Counted from the first letter of the stretch, positions 8,541-15,802 are shown. The stretch: 15,999 nucleotides of DNA from an uncultured Chryseolinea sp. (GCA_946478915.1 CAMLER010000030.1:1-15999); one strand, 5' to 3'. Notes: generated by a model not told the origin, from the letters alone. A program made the numbers and translations.

Positions 8541-9464
8541 ATGGGGATACCTATATATGTTGTGGGGAGCTCGAACACCGATATGGTAGTGAAGGCAGAT
8601 AAATTACCGTCGCCGGGTGAGACAGTAATTGGAGGCTCGTTCCTTATGAATCCGGGCGGCAAGGGAGCAAATCAGGCCGTTACAGCGTCAAGGCTGGGTG
8701 GCAATGTGACCTTCGTTGCAAGCATCGGAAACGATGTTTTCGGAAGACAGGCAATGCAGCAATTCCAAAGAGAGAAAATCAACACTTCCTTCATCACCAC
8801 CGACAAAAATCATCCTTCGGGTGTCGCGCTTATCAATGTAGATGCCAAAGGTGAAAACAGTATCGCAGTGGCACCGGGAGCAAATTCTCAACTTAATATC
8901 GTCAACGTTGAACAGGCGTTAGCGTCGATTAACGGTCCGGCTATACTACTTCTGCAATTGGAGATTCCTTTGGATACGGTGGAGTACACGATTGAACAGG
9001 CCTACAAAAAGAAGGTGAAAGTGATCCTCAATCCCGCACCTGCCAATATCCTGAGCGATGAAGTTTTCAAACATCTCTTTGTCATTACACCCAATGAATC
9101 AGAAGCTGAATTGTTGACGGGTATTCGTGTAACCAATATTGAATCTGCTGAAAAAGCAGCGCAGCTCTTGCATAAAAAAGGAGTGGCCAATGTAGTTATT
9201 ACGTTGGGATCAAAGGGTGCATACCTTTCGAATAGCGAAATGAAAGAACTTATCGCGGCTCCACCGGTTACGGCGATCGACACAACCGCCGCGGGCGATT
9301 GCTTCAACGGAGCACTCGCCGTAGCACTGTGCGAAAGCAAATCGCTGGATACGGCCGTAGCGTTTGCGTGTAAAGCAGCATCAATTTCTGTAACCCGCAT
9401 GGGAGCGCAATCCTCTTTGCCATTCAGGAAAGAGGTTGATGACTTATTGCTCGCGGCTTTGTAG
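8541..9464 (+). CDS. rbsK: Ribokinase-family (PfkB) sugar kinase
   Basis: Cytoplasmic kinase of 307 residues, the normal ribokinase length. It would phosphorylate D-ribose (or a related sugar) with ATP, feeding the pentose phosphate pathway. Visible motifs are the substrate-side VGSSNTD (8-14), the first PfkB signature NPGGKGANQA (37-46), NPAPA (164-168), and the second signature DTTAAGDCFNGA (247-258) containing the anion hole and catalytic base D253. The NPGGKGANQA wording is closer to ribokinase than to fructokinase or adenosine kinase, but sugar specificity is inferred only. It stands alone downstream of its own promoter, convergent with the hydrolase gene; no ribose transporter or isomerase is adjacent. 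Confidence 0.88.
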   Translation: MGIPIYVVGSSNTDMVVKADKLPSPGETVIGGSFLMNPGGKGANQAVTASRLGGNVTFVASIGNDVFGRQAMQQFQREKINTSFITTDKNHPSGVALINVDAKGENSIAVAPGANSQLNIVNVEQALASINGPAILLLQLEIPLDTVEYTIEQAYKKKVKVILNPAPANILSDEVFKHLFVITPNESEAELLTGIRVTNIESAEKAAQLLHKKGVANVVITLGSKGAYLSNSEMKELIAAPPVTAIDTTAAGDCFNGALAVALCESKSLDTAVAFACKAASISVTRMGAQSSLPFRKEVDDLLLAAL

Positions 9465-9468
9465 GAAT

Positions 9469-9478
9469 ACCAATTGGT
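9469..9478. other. Perfect 10-bp palindrome ACCAATTGGT
   Basis: It lies 5 nt after the kinase stop codon in the convergent gap 9465-9580. It has no loop and no T-tract, so it is not a standard terminator; it may be a protein site or chance. Confidence 0.2.
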
Positions 9479-9580
9479 GATAAGGCGGGGAATTTCTCTC
9501 TGGTGCTTTATTGAAATGAGGCTGTCTTAACATCTCCCTTCTTACAACCATTGCTCTAGTCGAGGGGTAATCCTTAATGA

Positions 9581-10531
9581 TCAGAAATCAAGCAAGCGTT
9601 TATACAGATCCACTCGCCGATCAGCCATGTATGTTGCATAGTTGGCCCAGGTATTTCTCATCTCTAAATCAATTGGCGCCACAAGAATTTCTTCTTCCCT
9701 TCCGGCAGCCGCCAGAATTTTTCCTTGTGGTCCTACGATGACAGAATTTCCAAAACCCCAAAGTTTTTTTTCTATTCCGGTCCGGCATGCCATTCCTACA
9801 AATACGTTGTTTTCAAGGGCTCTGGTCATCGCCAAAGCTTTTGATTGCTCCGGACTCCATCCAGCAGGCCCGCTAATTTCATCAGCAAACCAAAAAGTGG
9901 AATTAAGTATTAATTGTGCTCCCTTTAAAGCCAACCCCCTGACGTATTCCGGAAACATAAAATCATAGCAAATGGTCAGGCCTACTCTGCCGAGTTCAGT
10001 ATCCACAATTACTGCTTGATCACCATAACCTATATCATTCTTTTCAAAACTAAAAGGATGCACTTTCCGATATTTGGCCACCAGCCCTTTTACAGGTGAG
10101 ATCATTATAGAAGTATTGAATGGCTTATTGTTATCGCCCTTTTCCATCATTCCGCCGCTGATCCAAATGTTCTTCTTTGCCGCCAGTTTCTCCAGGAAAG
10201 AAACTGTTTTTCCAGGTATTTCTTCGGCAACTGAATTCAGATCAAGAGAATAACCGGTTGTTCCATATTCACAAAAAACAGCCATCCTCACTTCTTTATC
10301 TACAATACTATGAACCATAGAAGATATTTTCTCAAGATTGGTGTTGATGTCGCCGAGAGCGGAATCGATTTGCAGAATGGCTAGTTTCTTTTCAGTTTTC
10401 ATATTATTCTGTTTCAGCAAAGGTTCGAGCAAATTTGACTGCCCCAATACTAAGGGATCGGCAGTTGCGACAAGCGTCGCATTCATTGCTTTTCTTAAAA
10501 AAATTCTTCTTGATTCCACAGTTTGAATCAC
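9581..10531 (-). CDS. Carbon-nitrogen hydrolase (nitrilase superfamily) with Tat-like leader
   Basis: Amidase/nitrilase-superfamily enzyme of 316 residues from a GTG start. The catalytic Glu-Lys-Cys triad is present as E88 (FCEYGTTGY), K156 (YRKVHPF) and C188 (TICYDFMFPE). Family members hydrolyse amides, carbamoyl groups or nitriles; the substrate is unknown. Residues 1-30 (VESRRIFLRKAMNATLVATADPLVLG) resemble a twin-arginine signal, which is unusual for this family and would place the enzyme in the periplasm. The leader contains an aspartate in its hydrophobic part and may be weak. The alternative start ATG 10402 (residue 44, MKTEKK) would give an ordinary cytosolic enzyme. A degraded paralogous fragment lies 1.5 kb away. 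Divergent from the RraA-family gene. Confidence 0.87.
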   Translation of the reverse strand: MIQTVESRRIFLRKAMNATLVATADPLVLGQSNLLEPLLKQNNMKTEKKLAILQIDSALGDINTNLEKISSMVHSIVDKEVRMAVFCEYGTTGYSLDLNSVAEEIPGKTVSFLEKLAAKKNIWISGGMMEKGDNNKPFNTSIMISPVKGLVAKYRKVHPFSFEKNDIGYGDQAVIVDTELGRVGLTICYDFMFPEYVRGLALKGAQLILNSTFWFADEISGPAGWSPEQSKALAMTRALENNVFVGMACRTGIEKKLWGFGNSVIVGPQGKILAAAGREEEILVAPIDLEMRNTWANYATYMADRRVDLYKRLLDF

Positions 10532-10597
10532 ATATTTTCAAGTGTCTGTTAGACCTCGATGAGGAGATCATCATTCCAATATCGCAAGAATATTTCT

Positions 10598-10653
10598 GTA
10601 TCTCGTGGGAACTAGATCGTGGAATGCGTTAGGCTTGACTTTTCGCGAGATAC
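10598..10653. promoter_or_regulatory. Spaced inverted repeat GTATCTCG ... CGAGATAC in divergent promoter region
   Basis: Two perfect 8-bp inverted arms (10598-10605 and 10646-10653) lie 48 bp apart, within the 253-nt gap between the divergent hydrolase and RraA-family genes. The spacing of 4-5 helical turns would allow one regulator to loop across both promoters. No exact -7 box was found for either gene, so this is only a candidate. Confidence 0.25.
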
Positions 10654-10784
10654 CTGAGCTTAACTCAGACGGTCGAAGTCATCAGAAAGCAAACCATATT
10701 GCGAATAAACATTTTTCTCCGTCTGATGCTTTACTAGTAAATCAATTCTCGCCAAGTAATATCAGGAACTCAAATTTTAACACT

Positions 10785-11570
10785 ATGAAGAGCACTAATT
10801 TGATACTCGCATTGGTTGGATTAATGTTCACCAGTGCTTTCGCTCAGGAAAAGCTATCGGACGAAGAAATTCTAAAACTATATGCTACGCTGAGGGTCGC
10901 CGATGTGTCTGACGGAATGGACATGGTGGGCCTTCGCGATGCAGGACTTATGGATCAGCGTATTGCCGCCTTGTGGAAAGATACCGATAAGATGAAACAT
11001 ATTTTCCGGGGGATCGCTGTAACGGCACGCTATGTGCCGACAAACAAAGTGGTAAAGAATCCGATGTCAAAGGAGGAGTTTCAGAAATGGGAAGGCAGTT
11101 GGTATGGTACATTGTCAACCGAACCATTTGTTGAATTTATCAAGCCAGGGTCTGTCGTAGTAATTGACTTCTCTGGTGATGGTGACACTGGTTCAATTGG
11201 CTCCAACAATTCGCTGACATATCTGCAGAAAGGTGCCCGCGGAATTGTCTCAAACGGAGGCGTACGTGACACCGATGAAATAATCAAACAACAGATTCCA
11301 GTTTATTTCGACCCGATGCATCGGGGCAGAGGTATTCGTCCGGGTCGAAACGAAATTGAATCAGTGAATAAACCTGTCACGGTTGGAGGAGTGTTGGTTC
11401 GTGCTGGAGATGTAGTAGTAGCGGATGGCGATGGCGTGGTAGTGGTGCCTCGCGAATACGCCAAGCCCGTTGCAGAATATGCGCTCGAAATACTTCAAAA
11501 GGATAAGACTGCTCGACGGGAAATGTACAAGAAACTTAACATGCCGTTGGATGAAACGGTTGAGGAGTAA
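10785..11570 (+). CDS. Secreted RraA-family (HMG aldolase-like) protein
   Basis: The ATG at 10785 gives 261 residues. The open frame extends 60 codons further left, but that part does not look like protein, and the chosen start opens a clean Sec signal (MKSTNLILALVGLMFTSAFA, cleavage before Q21). The mature part is an RraA fold: SNGGVRD at 156-162 with R161-D162 as the substrate- and metal-binding pair, then RAGDVVVADGDGVVVVP (206-222), the usual closing motif. RraA relatives include 4-hydroxy-4-methyl-2-oxoglutarate/oxaloacetate aldolases, and databases often mislabel them as demethylmenaquinone methyltransferase. True RraA regulators are ~160 residues and cytosolic; this longer, exported version is more likely a catabolic aldolase/lyase. 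Exact reaction unknown. Confidence 0.85.
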   Translation: MKSTNLILALVGLMFTSAFAQEKLSDEEILKLYATLRVADVSDGMDMVGLRDAGLMDQRIAALWKDTDKMKHIFRGIAVTARYVPTNKVVKNPMSKEEFQKWEGSWYGTLSTEPFVEFIKPGSVVVIDFSGDGDTGSIGSNNSLTYLQKGARGIVSNGGVRDTDEIIKQQIPVYFDPMHRGRGIRPGRNEIESVNKPVTVGGVLVRAGDVVVADGDGVVVVPREYAKPVAEYALEILQKDKTARREMYKKLNMPLDETVEE

Positions 11571-11620
11571 GAGAGAGGGTCCGTTCTGGGAGTGAGGAAT
11601 AAGGAGTAGGTGGACGCCTG

Positions 11621-11662
11621 CCGTCTCCGCTGAGTCTCCCGTCTCGGGGACTCAGTCGGACT
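11621..11662. repeat. Hairpin B alone, left boundary of the array
   Basis: The array begins with a solitary B hairpin 50 nt after the RraA-family stop codon. No A half precedes it, so the first element was truncated or the array grew from this point. The 50 nt before it include a GAGTGAGGAATAAGGAGTAGG stretch that resembles the simple repeats near 1530. Confidence 0.8.
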
Positions 11663-11750
11663 GTTGGCGTCATTAAAAAACAATACAAATATCAACCCTG
11701 GTCGACGTCAGCATCGGCCGACGATCACCAAAATGAATTTTGCATCTTCG

Positions 11751-11900
11751 ACGCAGCGTCCCTGAGACAGGAGACGCTGCTGTGACAGCGCTTCAATATC
11801 GAGGTATCAATCTAAATGGACGGCAAGTGTGCATTATATCTTCGGATAGCAGCATGCGCCGTCTCCGCTGAGTCTCCCGTCTCGGGGACTCAGTCGGACT
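11751..11900. repeat. Double-hairpin element 1 (A-linker-B)
   Basis: Hairpin A pairs AGCGTC (11755-11760) with GACGCT (11773-11778) plus CCT/AGG, leaving loop GAGAC. Hairpin B pairs CTGAGTC (11868-11874) with GACTCAG (11887-11893) plus CCC/GGG, leaving loop GTCTC. The A core 11758-11775 and B core 11872-11889 are also reverse complements at 16 of 18 positions, so a long A:B stem is an alternative fold. GCTGCT (11776-11781) can pair with AGCAGC (11848-11853) inside the linker. Confidence 0.85.
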
Positions 11901-11989
11901 ATTTCCATCTCTACCAAAAATTAAATAAACCGCTGCGTACGGAAGTCAGCAACATCCAACAATCACCAAAATGAATCTGCATTAGCGTG

Positions 11990-12139
11990 ACGCAGCGTCC
12001 CTGAGACAGGAGACACTGCTGTGACGGCACTTCCATATCGACGTATCAACTCTAGATAGCTGCAAGTGTACATTATATCTTCGGATAACAGCATGCACCG
12101 TCTCCGCTGAGTCTCCCGTCTCGGGGACTCAGGCGGACT
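11990..12139. repeat. Double-hairpin element 2
   Basis: Same 150-nt length as element 1. Differences include GACACT for GACGCT in the A stem, which weakens it, and GACGGCAC for GACAGCGC. The new GACGG can pair with CCGTC at the start of B. The base after the B stem is G instead of T, at a position predicted to be unpaired. Confidence 0.85.
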
Positions 12140-12182
12140 GCGTTCATCTCTCCCAAAAAATACCAAATACACCGCTGAGTGC

Positions 12183-12200
12183 AGGAGGCAGCACCCTCCT
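12183..12200. terminator. Hairpin AGGAGG-N6-CCTCCT downstream of lipoprotein gene 1
   Basis: A perfect 6-bp stem, extendable by GTG/CAC with one bulge, lies ~105 nt beyond the lipoprotein stop codon on the minus strand. A T-rich run follows only ~20 nt later, so it is an imperfect terminator candidate. It is repeated at 13897-13914. Confidence 0.3.
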
Positions 12201-12304
12201 CACAATTATCAGAATGAATTTGCATCGAATGCTTCAAATGCCGGATAATTCGACCAAAATGAATATTGAAATCTTCGGCGGAGCTTACGTTCTGAATGAT
12301 TCTG

Positions 12305-13519
12305 TTAATAAATTATAATACCACGAGAAACATAACTTTCATTCTCCCATTCAGGAAGTATAGCCCGCTCATATGGCAGAGACTCAACATAAAACTGCGT
12401 AGAGAGGTGCTTCATGTTCACGATAGACAATTTCGGATGGTTTGTTATAATTCCGGCAGGAAGCTCAGTTAACTTGTGACTTCCTAATGAGCTGTACACG
12501 TACCAGTTCACTTCTAAATTATTTGAAGACTCTGAGAATCCAAAATTGCTCTTGCGATAAATAAAGGGCGCTGTAGAGGTCGCATAAAAATCTTGAATGT
12601 CATTGGACAATATTGCATATCCCTCTGGCGAAAGAGCTGAAATGTTCTCTTGAGGAATTGCCCCTTTATTGCGATAGAAAAATTTGTATGTCGGATAACC
12701 AACGCTAATTTCTGTAACGTATTTCGATAAGCTGTTTAAATAACCTCCCTTTATGCTCTTATGAAAGTCTGTGCCGAAGTGAAGTTGGTGAAGATACGAT
12801 GGAGGTTCGATTGATTGATTTGATTCACGACCTGTTATATAAAAGTATACTTCATTGCTCTCTGGAAAATTAAATTCGACCGTGTGATCAAATTCAGACA
12901 ATTCATCAAATGAAAAAGTGTAGGAATCATTGGCCTGCGGATTGTCAAGTATCCTATATCTAATATTACCTTCCAAGTCAGAGGCCTGCAAGAGAAATTT
13001 TGGGATCAAGTCGCTTAAATACGCCGTTACTGTAAAACTCGGTTTATCGTATTGTTGCCATGAACTCCCCATAGCGTGCTGATTTGTAACAGCATATTGG
13101 TGCAACGGACCCGTTGAGTTCACCGTAATATCAAACGTACCGCTGAATGTCGATGCGCCAGTTATAGGCGGAGTAAAATAATTCAGTTTTAATTCTCCCC
13201 CTTTCTGGTAGTGAAAGTATGTATTCGCTATGTAGCGCTCAGTACCATATTCCCAAACATGTTTTATTATTGTCACCGCAATAGTTTGACCCTTCACTAG
13301 TTCCGATGTTGTAATAATTTTTACGTCACCGGTTTCAAAAGATTCAAATGTGATGGGGGTCCCGTCTTCATCATGAATAATGACCCAGTTATCTGTGTCT
13401 GATGTTTCAAAACTTTCATCTACAATCAGGGTTAGTAAGGCCAAAGGCGCTTTCGGTTCATCGTTCTCGCACGCGAAAGATAAAAGAAGAACGGCAATGA
13501 ATATAAGATGTGTTTTCAC
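12305..13519 (-). CDS. Uncharacterised cassette lipoprotein, copy 1
   Basis: I do not recognise this protein. The chosen GTG at 13519 gives 404 residues opening with a lipoprotein signal, MKTHLIFIAVLLLSFAC, then acidic ENDE directly after the cysteine, a pattern compatible with surface export in Bacteroidota. An in-frame TTG at 13549 was rejected because it overlaps the promoter box. The mature part is rich in aromatic and beta-prone residues with few charged clusters, suggesting a beta-sandwich-like extracellular protein. An ESFETSD / ESFETGD duplication occurs near the N-terminus. No catalytic motif is visible. Its base composition is more AT-rich than the housekeeping genes to the left, and it sits as cargo inside the repeat array, both hinting at transfer or specialised expansion. 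Confidence 0.8.
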   Translation of the reverse strand: MKTHLIFIAVLLLSFACENDEPKAPLALLTLIVDESFETSDTDNWVIIHDEDGTPITFESFETGDVKIITTSELVKGQTIAVTIIKHVWEYGTERYIANTYFHYQKGGELKLNYFTPPITGASTFSGTFDITVNSTGPLHQYAVTNQHAMGSSWQQYDKPSFTVTAYLSDLIPKFLLQASDLEGNIRYRILDNPQANDSYTFSFDELSEFDHTVEFNFPESNEVYFYITGRESNQSIEPPSYLHQLHFGTDFHKSIKGGYLNSLSKYVTEISVGYPTYKFFYRNKGAIPQENISALSPEGYAILSNDIQDFYATSTAPFIYRKSNFGFSESSNNLEVNWYVYSSLGSHKLTELPAGIITNHPKLSIVNMKHLSTQFYVESLPYERAILPEWENESYVSRGIIIY

Positions 13520-13546
13520 AGATTTTATTAAGTAGACAATAACACA

Positions 13547-13554
13547 CAAAAGTA
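13547..13554 (-). promoter_or_regulatory. -7 promoter box of lipoprotein cassette 1
   Basis: The minus strand reads TACTTTTG, an exact TAnnTTTG match. It leaves a leader of about 20 nt before the GTG at 13519, and the sequence before the start is A-rich as expected for Bacteroidota. The promoter travels within the cassette. No -33 TTTG at the expected distance. Confidence 0.5.
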
Positions 13555-13703
13555 TCCGACTAATCTTAAATGCTGGAATGCGGAACTTTGTAACCTAGTT
13601 TTCCTGGTTCCATTTCATTGTCTCGGAATGGATCCAATCGATTAATTGGTATCCTCTCAAGACTGAAGAATAAATTTTGAATCAAAATGAATTTGCATCG
13701 GAC

Positions 13704-13853
13704 ACGCAGCGTCCCTGAGACAGGAGACGCTGTTGTGACAGCGCTTCCATATCGAGGTATCAACTCTAGATAGCTGCAAGTGTACATTATATCTTCGGAT
13801 AACAGCATGCACCGTCTCCGCTGAGTCTCCCGTCTCGGGGACTCAGGCGGACT
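13704..13853. repeat. Double-hairpin element 3
   Basis: It lies between the two filled cassettes. Relative to element 1 the linker pair changes from GCTGCT/AGCAGC to GCTGTT (13729-13734)/AACAGC (13801-13806), a G-C to A-T swap that keeps pairing. The A and B loops remain GAGAC and GTCTC. Confidence 0.85.
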
Positions 13854-13896
13854 GCGTTCATCTCTCCCAAAAAATACCAAATACACCGCTGAGTGC

Positions 13897-13914
13897 AGGA
13901 GGCAGCACCCTCCT
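13897..13914. terminator. Hairpin AGGAGG-N6-CCTCCT downstream of lipoprotein gene 2
   Basis: Exact copy of the hairpin at 12183-12200, placed the same distance beyond the second lipoprotein gene. Confidence 0.3.
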
Positions 13915-14018
13915 CACAATTATCAGAATGAATTTGCATCGAATGCTTCAAATGCCGGATAATTCGACCAAAATGAATATTGAAATCTTCGGCGGAGCTT
14001 ACGTTCTGAATGATTCTG

Positions 14019-15233
14019 TTAATAAATTATAATACCACGAGAAACATAACTTTCATTCTCCCATTCAGGAAGTATAGCCCGCTCATATGGCAGAGACTCA
14101 ACATAAAACTGCGTAGAGAGGTGCTTCATGTTCACGATAGACAATTTCGGATGGTTTGTTATAATTCCGGCAGGAAGCTCAGTTAACTTGTGACTTCCTA
14201 ATGAGCTGTACACGTACCAGTTCACTTCTAAATTATTTGAAGACTCTGAGAATCCAAAATTGCTCTTGCGATAAATAAAGGGCGCTGTAGAGGTCGCATA
14301 AAAATCTTGAATGTCATTGGACAATATTGCATATCCCTCTGGCGAAAGAGCTGAAATGTTCTCTTGAGGAATTGCCCCTTTATTGCGATAGAAAAATTTG
14401 TATGTCGGATAACCAACGCTAATTTCTGTAACGTATTTCGATAAGCTGTTTAAATAACCTCCCTTTATGCTCTTATGAAAGTCTGTGCCGAAGTGAAGTT
14501 GGTGAAGATACGATGGAGGTTCGATTGATTGATTTGATTCACGACCTGTTATATAAAAGTATACTTCATTGCTCTCTGGAAAATTAAATTCGACCGTGTG
14601 ATCAAATTCAGACAATTCATCAAATGAAAAAGTGTAGGAATCATTGGCCTGCGGATTGTCAAGTATCCTATATCTAATATTACCTTCCAAGTCAGAGGCC
14701 TGCAAGAGAAATTTTGGGATCAAGTCGCTTAAATACGCCGTTACTGTAAAACTCGGTTTATCGTATTGTTGCCATGAACTCCCCATAGCGTGCTGATTTG
14801 TAACAGCATATTGGTGCAACGGACCCGTTGAGTTCACCGTAATATCAAACGTACCGCTGAATGTCGATGCGCCAGTTATAGGCGGAGTAAAATAATTCAG
14901 TTTTAATTCTCCCCCTTTCTGGTAGTGAAAGTATGTATTCGCTATGTAGCGCTCAGTACCATATTCCCAAACATGTTTTATTATTGTCACCGCAATAGTT
15001 TGACCCTTCACTAGTTCCGATGTTGTAATAATTTTTACGTCACCGGTTTCAAAAGATTCAAATGTGATGGGGGTCCCGTCTTCATCATGAATAATGACCC
15101 AGTTATCTGTGTCTGATGTTTCAAAACTTTCATCTACAATCAGGGTTAGTAAGGCCAAAGGCGCTTTCGGTTCATCGTTCTCGCACGCGAAAGATAAAAG
15201 AAGAACGGCAATGAATATAAGATGTGTTTTCAC
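14019..15233 (-). CDS. Uncharacterised cassette lipoprotein, copy 2
   Basis: Encodes a 404-residue protein identical to the product of 12305-13519, including the GTG start, lipobox LSFAC and acidic ENDE. No amino-acid difference is present, so the pair has had no time to diverge or is kept identical. With its own promoter copy it should be expressed equally, doubling gene dose. Tandem identical genes allow loss or gain by homologous recombination. Confidence 0.8.
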   Translation of the reverse strand: MKTHLIFIAVLLLSFACENDEPKAPLALLTLIVDESFETSDTDNWVIIHDEDGTPITFESFETGDVKIITTSELVKGQTIAVTIIKHVWEYGTERYIANTYFHYQKGGELKLNYFTPPITGASTFSGTFDITVNSTGPLHQYAVTNQHAMGSSWQQYDKPSFTVTAYLSDLIPKFLLQASDLEGNIRYRILDNPQANDSYTFSFDELSEFDHTVEFNFPESNEVYFYITGRESNQSIEPPSYLHQLHFGTDFHKSIKGGYLNSLSKYVTEISVGYPTYKFFYRNKGAIPQENISALSPEGYAILSNDIQDFYATSTAPFIYRKSNFGFSESSNNLEVNWYVYSSLGSHKLTELPAGIITNHPKLSIVNMKHLSTQFYVESLPYERAILPEWENESYVSRGIIIY

Positions 15234-15260
15234 AGATTTTATTAAGTAGACAATAACACA

Positions 15261-15268
15261 CAAAAGTA
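15261..15268 (-). promoter_or_regulatory. -7 promoter box of lipoprotein cassette 2
   Basis: Same TACTTTTG box on the minus strand, about 20-30 nt before the GTG at 15233, carried inside the duplicated unit. Confidence 0.5.
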
Positions 15269-15417
15269 TCCGACTAATCTTAAATGCTGGAATGCGGAAC
15301 TTTGTAACCTAGTTTTCCTGGTTCCATTTCATTGTCTCGGAATGGATCCAATCGATTAATTGGTATCCTCTCAAGACTGAAGAATAAATTTTGAATCAAA
15401 ATGAATTTGCATCGGAC

Positions 15418-15564
15418 ACGCAGCGTCCCTGAGACAGGAGACGCTGTTGTGACAGCGCTTCCATATCGAGGTATCAACTCCAGATAGCTGCAAGTGTACA
15501 TTATATCTTCGGATAACAGCATGTGTCTCCGCTGAGTCTCCCGTCTCGGGGACTCAGCCGGACT
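15418..15564. repeat. Double-hairpin element 4 (3-nt deletion)
   Basis: Like element 3 in its A half and linker, but three bases are missing at the linker/B junction (near 15523-15525), giving 147 nt. The base following the B stem is C here, the third variant at this unpaired position (T, G, C among elements). Spacer type switches back to the empty form right after it. Confidence 0.85.
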
Positions 15565-15652
15565 GTTGACGTCATTAAAAAACTATACAAATATCAACCC
15601 TGGTCGACGTCAGCATCGGCCGACGATCACCAAAATGAATTTTGCATCTTCG

Positions 15653-15802
15653 ACGCAGCGTCCCTGAGACAGGAGACGCTGCTGTGACAGCGCTTCAATA
15701 TCGAGGTATCAATCTAAATGGACGGCAAGTGTGCATTATATCTTCGGATAGCAGCATGCGCCGTCTCCGCTGAGTCTCCCGTCTCGGGGACTCAGTCGGA
15801 CT
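15653..15802. repeat. Double-hairpin element 5
   Basis: Appears identical to element 1 (offset 3902). The 88-nt spacer before it differs from the first spacer at two positions (GTTGAC for GTTGGC and AACTAT for AACAAT). Confidence 0.85.

Larger units (their letters stand above)
12043..13766. repeat. Tandem duplication, copy 1 (1.72 kb, filled cassette)
   Basis: This stretch appears identical by eye to 13757-15480 (offset 1714). It spans part of a linker, hairpin B, a spacer start, the lipoprotein gene with its promoter, hairpin A and part of the next linker. The first differences are C/G at 12042 versus 13756 and T/C at 13767 versus 15481. A duplication this exact is very recent, homogenised by gene conversion, or an assembly effect. 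Confidence 0.88.
13757..15480. repeat. Tandem duplication, copy 2 (1.72 kb, filled cassette)
   Basis: Second copy of 12043-13766, overlapping it by 10 nt because the unit is 1714 bp. Right of 15480 the sequence diverges and returns to the empty-spacer type seen at the left of the array. Confidence 0.88.

Noticed and set aside
10605..10784. 60-residue N-terminal extension of the RraA-family protein
   Set aside because: Upstream sequence lacks protein-like character and would bury the clear signal peptide starting at 10785.
13547..13549. TTG start for the lipoprotein gene (414 residues)
   Set aside because: The codon lies inside the TACTTTTG promoter box; GTG at 13519 gives a standard signal peptide. 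The same applies to 15263 versus 15233.
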